Shown in pieces: positions 60,889-64,000 of a DNA stretch of 64,000 nt; within the stretch, counting starts at the first letter, position 1; every line of letters starts with the position of its first letter. Origin of the DNA: Anaerolineales bacterium UBA2395. Its GTDB lineage: Bacteria > Chloroflexota > Anaerolineae > Anaerolineales > Villigracilaceae. The notes beneath the pieces are model-generated. The model was not told where the DNA came from, did no database searches, and saw nothing but the letters and a program-made list of their open reading frames with translations. The stretch lies in assembly GCA_002343775.1 (NCBI GenBank), contig DDSH01000014.1, positions 78,523 to 142,522 of the forward strand, given 5' to 3'. The position numbers were made by a program, and so were the translations under genes.

Positions 60889-62436
60889 CTAGCGATAGGA
60901 AAAATGTTTAACACCGACCAACTGTTCACCCATGTATAACTCAACTCGATATGTACCGCGAAAGACTGGGTTGTTTATGAAGAAATAAATATCAGCGTCA
61001 TTTTCTTGTACCACGTAATCGCTGGCGCTGACCAATACATACGCCTGGTCGCCGAGAAAATTGACCCTGTAATACCACATCGCGCGAAATTTGGTTCCCG
61101 CTGAGACGAGCCTCAGATCAAGGTGGCTGTATACATCCTCTCCGCCAGAAAAACCAACAACGCTGTTGCGGCTTTCCAAACTATCCGACAAAATAATATT
61201 GGGTACTCTGCTCGATCTAACAGGCGTTGGGGATGTATTTGTAATGATCCGGAGTTGGAATGCCAGCGCGGTGACTGCAACAAAGGCAACGGCTATTGCA
61301 GCGATTGCCAGGATAATCTTGCGGTTGAAAATTACCGATTGGATGGCGCTGTTTTTTGCTGACCAGATATCACGGATCTTTTTCCAAAAACTTGCTGCTG
61401 TTATTCCTGCGTTCGGGGGAATAGGGACCGGAATAGGGTTAGGTGTACTTGTTCCCCCTTCTTTGTTTCGTGCTTTCAATGCTTCGAGTGCTGCCAGGGA
61501 AACGGTTCGACTGTCGTCGTTATTTGCAATGTGTTCAAGTTTTTCCTTGGCAGAGCGAGCCATGCCAAGGTTGTTTCCATCCATGATCTTGACGAGCTGT
61601 TGAACGGCTGCCATTCGGATCTCGGAATAAGGGTTTTCAAGGGTTTCGAAAAGTGGAGCGGGGAGTGGGGCGGGCTTGATATCCTCCATGCGGATATTTT
61701 TGCGGAGAACGATCTCTCCCTGCTGTTTGCTGGAGAACTTGGACGGTGTCTGTGTGGGCATGACAAGTTTTACTTGTTCGTAGGCATAATCGTATAGCTC
61801 GTCCACGGTGATCTGACCATTGCCATCCCGGTCTGCTTCGCCCAACAAGCCTTTGACCAGAAAATGGGTAAATAATGAATTCTGCGTATTTCCAATGATC
61901 TTGTCCCCCTCCCAGGCAAATTGCGTCGAGTCGCTGGCGGTTAGTATGATGCGTCCATATCCGCTATCAAAAGCGGTCGCTGTACCGACGCTTGTGCCCA
62001 CAGCCGATTTTGTCCCTTGCGCAAAAGCGCCACTGTTACAGCAATCCAAAATCAGCACCTGTCTCCGTGAGCGGGTTTGATCCATGGTTTCGCGGATGAA
62101 GTCGGATTTTATGGCTGTGACGCGAAGTCGCTTGAGGTTTGTGTTTCTGACAGCCAGGTACAGTGTGCCTCGCTCATCGCGGATCCCATGCCCTGAGAAA
62201 TACAGCAATAACAAGTCTTCAGGATGTTTTTCGTCCAGAAAGCCGTCGATGGCATTGCGGACAACATGTTCCTCTTCATTGAGAACAGTGCGAACTTCAT
62301 CGAAGCCGCAAATGCCCGGGTCATTTAGGATTTTCGCGAGGTCTTCCGCATCTTTTCCTGGCGCGGTTAATTGCGCCAAACCCGGATCACTGTACTTCGT
62401 GTTGGCGATGATCAATGCATATTTCCTCCCGCTCAT
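60889..62436 (-). CDS. Caspase-like protease with EF-hand, HEAT repeats and membrane helix
   Basis: 515 residues. Caspase/C14 domain (about 5-240): catalytic His83 in YFSGHG and Cys133 in LDCCNSG. A canonical 12-residue EF-hand loop, DRDGNGQITVDE, spans 202-213 near the end of the protease, suggesting calcium control. HEAT-like helices (about 265-325), a Pro-rich linker, one membrane helix (about 373-396) and an outside beta-rich domain (about 410-515) follow. So protease inside, possible sensor outside. The ATG overlaps the stop of the EACC1-like gene (ATGA), tying the two together. Confidence 0.88.
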   Translation of the reverse strand: MSGRKYALIIANTKYSDPGLAQLTAPGKDAEDLAKILNDPGICGFDEVRTVLNEEEHVVRNAIDGFLDEKHPEDLLLLYFSGHGIRDERGTLYLAVRNTNLKRLRVTAIKSDFIRETMDQTRSRRQVLILDCCNSGAFAQGTKSAVGTSVGTATAFDSGYGRIILTASDSTQFAWEGDKIIGNTQNSLFTHFLVKGLLGEADRDGNGQITVDELYDYAYEQVKLVMPTQTPSKFSSKQQGEIVLRKNIRMEDIKPAPLPAPLFETLENPYSEIRMAAVQQLVKIMDGNNLGMARSAKEKLEHIANNDDSRTVSLAALEALKARNKEGGTSTPNPIPVPIPPNAGITAASFWKKIRDIWSAKNSAIQSVIFNRKIILAIAAIAVAFVAVTALAFQLRIITNTSPTPVRSSRVPNIILSDSLESRNSVVGFSGGEDVYSHLDLRLVSAGTKFRAMWYYRVNFLGDQAYVLVSASDYVVQENDADIYFFINNPVFRGTYRVELYMGEQLVGVKHFSYR

Positions 62437-62801
62437 TTCTTTTTCTTTTCCTTTTCGAGCCTTTCGAGTAGTTTTAGAAATTCTTCGGGCGGACCTTCGA
62501 ATTCTATGCCCTTGCCTTTGAATTTAACTGTCCGCCCATTTCCGCGCAGAGACCATGCCTGGACAAACTCCACGATTTTTGGAAGTACGCTTGGCAGGAC
62601 GACGAGTACAATTGCTCCTATTGTAACGGGATCGCCCTTTGCGCCCTCTGGCAGTTCCGTTCCTTTGACGAGACTGGCGGATTCGATATCCAGTTCATTT
62701 AATTCAGATAACAATTGTCGGGTAATGGAATCGAGTTCCTCACCCATTGCATCTGATGCCGCGACCTCAAGATATAACTCCAACTGCTCATTGTTTGTCA
62801 T
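62433..62801 (-). CDS. EACC1-like protein, partner of the caspase
   Basis: 122 residues. The layout is an N-terminal acidic helical half, a Gly/Pro hydrophobic segment (about 56-83, IGAIVLVVLPSVLPKIVEF), then a basic stretch with VKFKGKGIEF and a Lys/Glu helix. This matches the effector-associated constant component 1 (EACC1) proteins described beside caspase and trypsin-like effectors in bacterial conflict systems. My match is by pattern memory, not a search. It is co-translated with the caspase through an ATGA overlap. It may tether or activate the protease at the membrane. Confidence 0.65.
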   Translation of the reverse strand: MTNNEQLELYLEVAASDAMGEELDSITRQLLSELNELDIESASLVKGTELPEGAKGDPVTIGAIVLVVLPSVLPKIVEFVQAWSLRGNGRTVKFKGKGIEFEGPPEEFLKLLERLEKEKKKK

Positions 62802-62894
62802 GCTGTCCTCAAGATGGAACGTTGAAATTTTTTTATTAACTTTCGTTGAGACACTTTGATTATACTCTTGAAGGACAAGAAAAGGAGCGCCATT

Positions 62895-63296
62895 ATGAAG
62901 ATCAAACTCTACCTTATCACCCTGATCACTTTCCTCGCCATTGACTCGCTGTGGTTGGGAGGTATCGCCCCGTCATTCTATCGCTCGCAAATCGGGCACC
63001 TTATGGCAGATGAGCCGAATTTTGTTGCGGCGGCGTTCTTCTATTTGATCTTTATTTTTGGAATGGTCTATTTTGTGGTCGAGCCTTGTATGCGAGGAGG
63101 GAGATCACCAAAACAGACGGCATTGCGCGGCGCGATCTTCGGTTTTGTAACGTACGCTACCTACGACCTGACCAACCATGCTACATTGGTGAACTGGCCG
63201 ATGCTGATGACTGTAGTGGACATGACGTGGGGAACTGTACTGAGTTCGTTGGTAGCGCTGGTCAGTGTTTGGGCGGGGAGAAGGTTGATTAAGTAG
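62895..63296 (+). CDS. DUF2177-family membrane protein
   Basis: 133 residues, four membrane segments. ITFLAIDSLWLGGIAP at the N-terminus and TYATYDLTNHATLVNWP are the typical DUF2177 parts. Function is unknown; the family is widespread in bacteria. The ATG at 62895 follows GGAG, and a longer ORF start lacks one. It is divergent from the EACC1-like gene across 93 bases. Confidence 0.85.
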   Translation: MKIKLYLITLITFLAIDSLWLGGIAPSFYRSQIGHLMADEPNFVAAAFFYLIFIFGMVYFVVEPCMRGGRSPKQTALRGAIFGFVTYATYDLTNHATLVNWPMLMTVVDMTWGTVLSSLVALVSVWAGRRLIK

Positions 63297-63408
63297 ATTC
63301 AGGTTTCGGGTACGCAGGATGCGCGTAGTCAAATTAAGTCTTGGTGAGTTTTTTGGTATGCCCACCCTACAGATCCCATACGAAACCATAACAAACTGAC
63401 ATTTGTCA

Positions 63409-63437
63409 TTGACTCGCACTTTGAAAAGTACTATACT
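63409..63437 (+). promoter_or_regulatory. Sigma70-type promoter of SWIM leader
   Basis: TTGACT at 63409-63414 and TATACT at 63432-63437 are exactly 17 bases apart. The RNA should start near 63444. Confidence 0.8.
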
Positions 63438-63443
63438 CTCCGC

Positions 63444-63530
63444 ATACGAGGTAACGCCGTTATGAGCATCTTTTACGGAGACCACTTGTTTTGTTGATAA
63501 AGACACGCGATATAACCGCGTGTCTTTTTT
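63444..63530 (+). ncRNA. Leader RNA or small RNA ahead of SWIM gene
   Basis: From the promoter the RNA runs about 86 bases to an intrinsic terminator. It carries a possible ribosome site (GAGG, 63448-63451) and an 11-codon frame starting at the ATG at 63462 (MSIFYGDHLFC). Either the small peptide controls read-through, or the RNA itself is a small RNA. No known riboswitch is recognised. Confidence 0.5.
63501..63530 (+). terminator. Terminator/attenuator before SWIM gene
   Basis: A 9-bp stem, AGACACGCG with CGCGTGTCT, has a 7-base loop and a run of about seven T. It lies between the strong promoter and the SWIM ribosome site at 63547, so gene expression needs read-through or another start. 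Confidence 0.85.
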
Positions 63531-63559
63531 TATACCAAAAATAAAAGGAGACTTTTGCC

Positions 63560-63802
63560 ATGGATTACGGACTGATCGGCAAGCTCGAGAAAGCAAAACG
63601 CTACGCGGAGGATCGCAAACGCTTCCGCTTCAACCAGTTCGACCTTACCTTTCACGGTGACAATAACGACCATCATGTCACCTACAATAACGGTGTGTTT
63701 ACCTGTGATTGCGAATTTTTCCTGACCCATAAACGCTGTGGACATTCCATGGCGCTCGAGATCTTGCTCAAGGATATGATCGCCGAGACCGTGGAAGCCT
63801 AA
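63560..63802 (+). CDS. SWIM zinc-finger small protein
   Basis: 80 residues. Cys49 and Cys51 (CDC), Cys60 and His62 (CGH) form a CxC...CxH SWIM finger that binds zinc. A basic helix (about 8-24) leads in. SWIM fingers bind DNA or protein and are usually parts of larger proteins such as SWI2/SNF2 ATPases or transposases; here the finger stands alone. GGAG lies 9 bases before the ATG. A strong hairpin ends the gene. The function is unknown. Confidence 0.82.
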   Translation: MDYGLIGKLEKAKRYAEDRKRFRFNQFDLTFHGDNNDHHVTYNNGVFTCDCEFFLTHKRCGHSMALEILLKDMIAETVEA

Positions 63803-63827
63803 CCACACCCTACAACTGAATATTCCA

Positions 63828-63861
63828 AACCACCCCCTGACCATTCAGGGGGTGGTTTTTT
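63828..63861 (+). terminator. Intrinsic terminator after SWIM gene
   Basis: A 13-bp stem (63828-63840 with 63845-63857), GC-rich, has a 4-base loop and a T-run to 63861. Confidence 0.9.
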
Positions 63862-63961
63862 CGCCCGTCATACTGCTAGTTTGTTGTAAGTTTTTCTTGA
63901 CGCGTGGAGGCGTATAATTCGATCATCGTACGTAAAAAATGAACACGGAGAAAAGGCAAGG

Positions 63962-64000
63962 GTGGGTCGGTTTTCCGGCGGGGATCATCCCAACGTAAAA
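63962..64000 (+). CDS. Possible start of a further gene (partial)
   Basis: A GTG at 63962 opens an uninterrupted 13-codon frame (VGRFSGGDHPNVK) that reaches the window end; GGAG lies 11 bases upstream. A TATAAT box at 63913-63918 could serve it, but no -35 has correct spacing. A 19-codon frame from the ATG at 63939 that stops at 63998 is an alternative. Both are weak calls. Confidence 0.28.
   Translation, partial: MGRFSGGDHPNVK

Noticed and set aside
63897..63918. TTGACG and TATAAT as a promoter at the right end
   Set aside because: Only 10 bases separate the boxes, too short for sigma70; only the -10 box is kept as a weak hint.

Overview
The window reads as chromosomal DNA of a bacterium of the Chloroflexota, most likely class Anaerolineae. 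This is inferred from gene content: lipoproteins with long Pro/Thr linkers, a signal-peptide bactofilin-like protein with membrane segments, a triple-FHA ABC exporter beside a Ser/Thr kinase, a caspase paired with a small EACC1-like protein, and intergenic repeats of a kind common in such genomes. I see no rRNA, tRNA, CRISPR array, transposase or phage gene.

Layout. (1) 23-2062: a lipoprotein and a convergent bactofilin-like membrane protein share a two-way terminator. (2) 2203-22109: a metabolic island around a DeoR-type regulator (12425-13219). Leftward genes are a nucleotidyltransferase-like protein, a CBS protein, a dimethylglycine/sarcosine dehydrogenase-like flavoprotein, a choline-kinase-like protein, transaldolase, class II aldolase, HisC-like aminotransferase, CbbY-like HAD phosphatase and a Nudix protein. 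Rightward genes are a metallophosphoesterase, an APC permease, second copies of the kinase and flavoprotein, a PfkB-family protein lacking its catalytic Asp, and an MttB-family methyltransferase. I infer a pathway handling N-methylated amines or amino alcohols linked to sugar phosphates; the substrate is unknown. (3) 22182-28872: phosphate transport (DUF47/PhoU-like plus PiT), a complete ABC importer of the Fe3+/polyamine/aminoethylphosphonate type, and an alkaline-phosphatase-superfamily enzyme. (4) 28858-29829: DJ-1/PfpI and YjbQ proteins. (5) 30065-35956: an operon of a triple-FHA ABC exporter, a lipoprotein and a membrane Ser/Thr kinase.

(6) 36286-48191 is a compact natural-product operon: one 3207-residue FAAL-ACP-KS-AT-ACP-C-A-PCP-reductase protein, a type II thioesterase, an FkbM methyltransferase and an Sfp-type phosphopantetheinyl transferase. 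Motifs predict activation of a fatty acid, one malonyl extension without keto reduction, addition of glycine and reductive release. Three repeat-like DNA sequences lie in frame inside this gene. A ketoacyl synthase and a DUF2723-like membrane protein follow on the other strand.

(7) 51290-60712: small proteins (DUF4342, a flavin-binding oxidase-like protein, a 4-TM protein), an M29 aminopeptidase, a GNAT-like protein, a membrane histidine kinase, and a GH13 glycosidase with a Lys/Ala-rich tail. (8) 60889-62801: a caspase/EF-hand/HEAT/TM protein coupled by an ATGA overlap to an EACC1-like protein, a probable conflict or cell-death module. (9) 62895-64000: a DUF2177 membrane protein, a promoter/short-ORF/terminator leader ahead of a SWIM zinc-finger gene, and perhaps the first codons of another gene.

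Starts were moved from the longest possible ORF to the codon with a Shine-Dalgarno sequence wherever one was visible. Substrate-level assignments are family inference.
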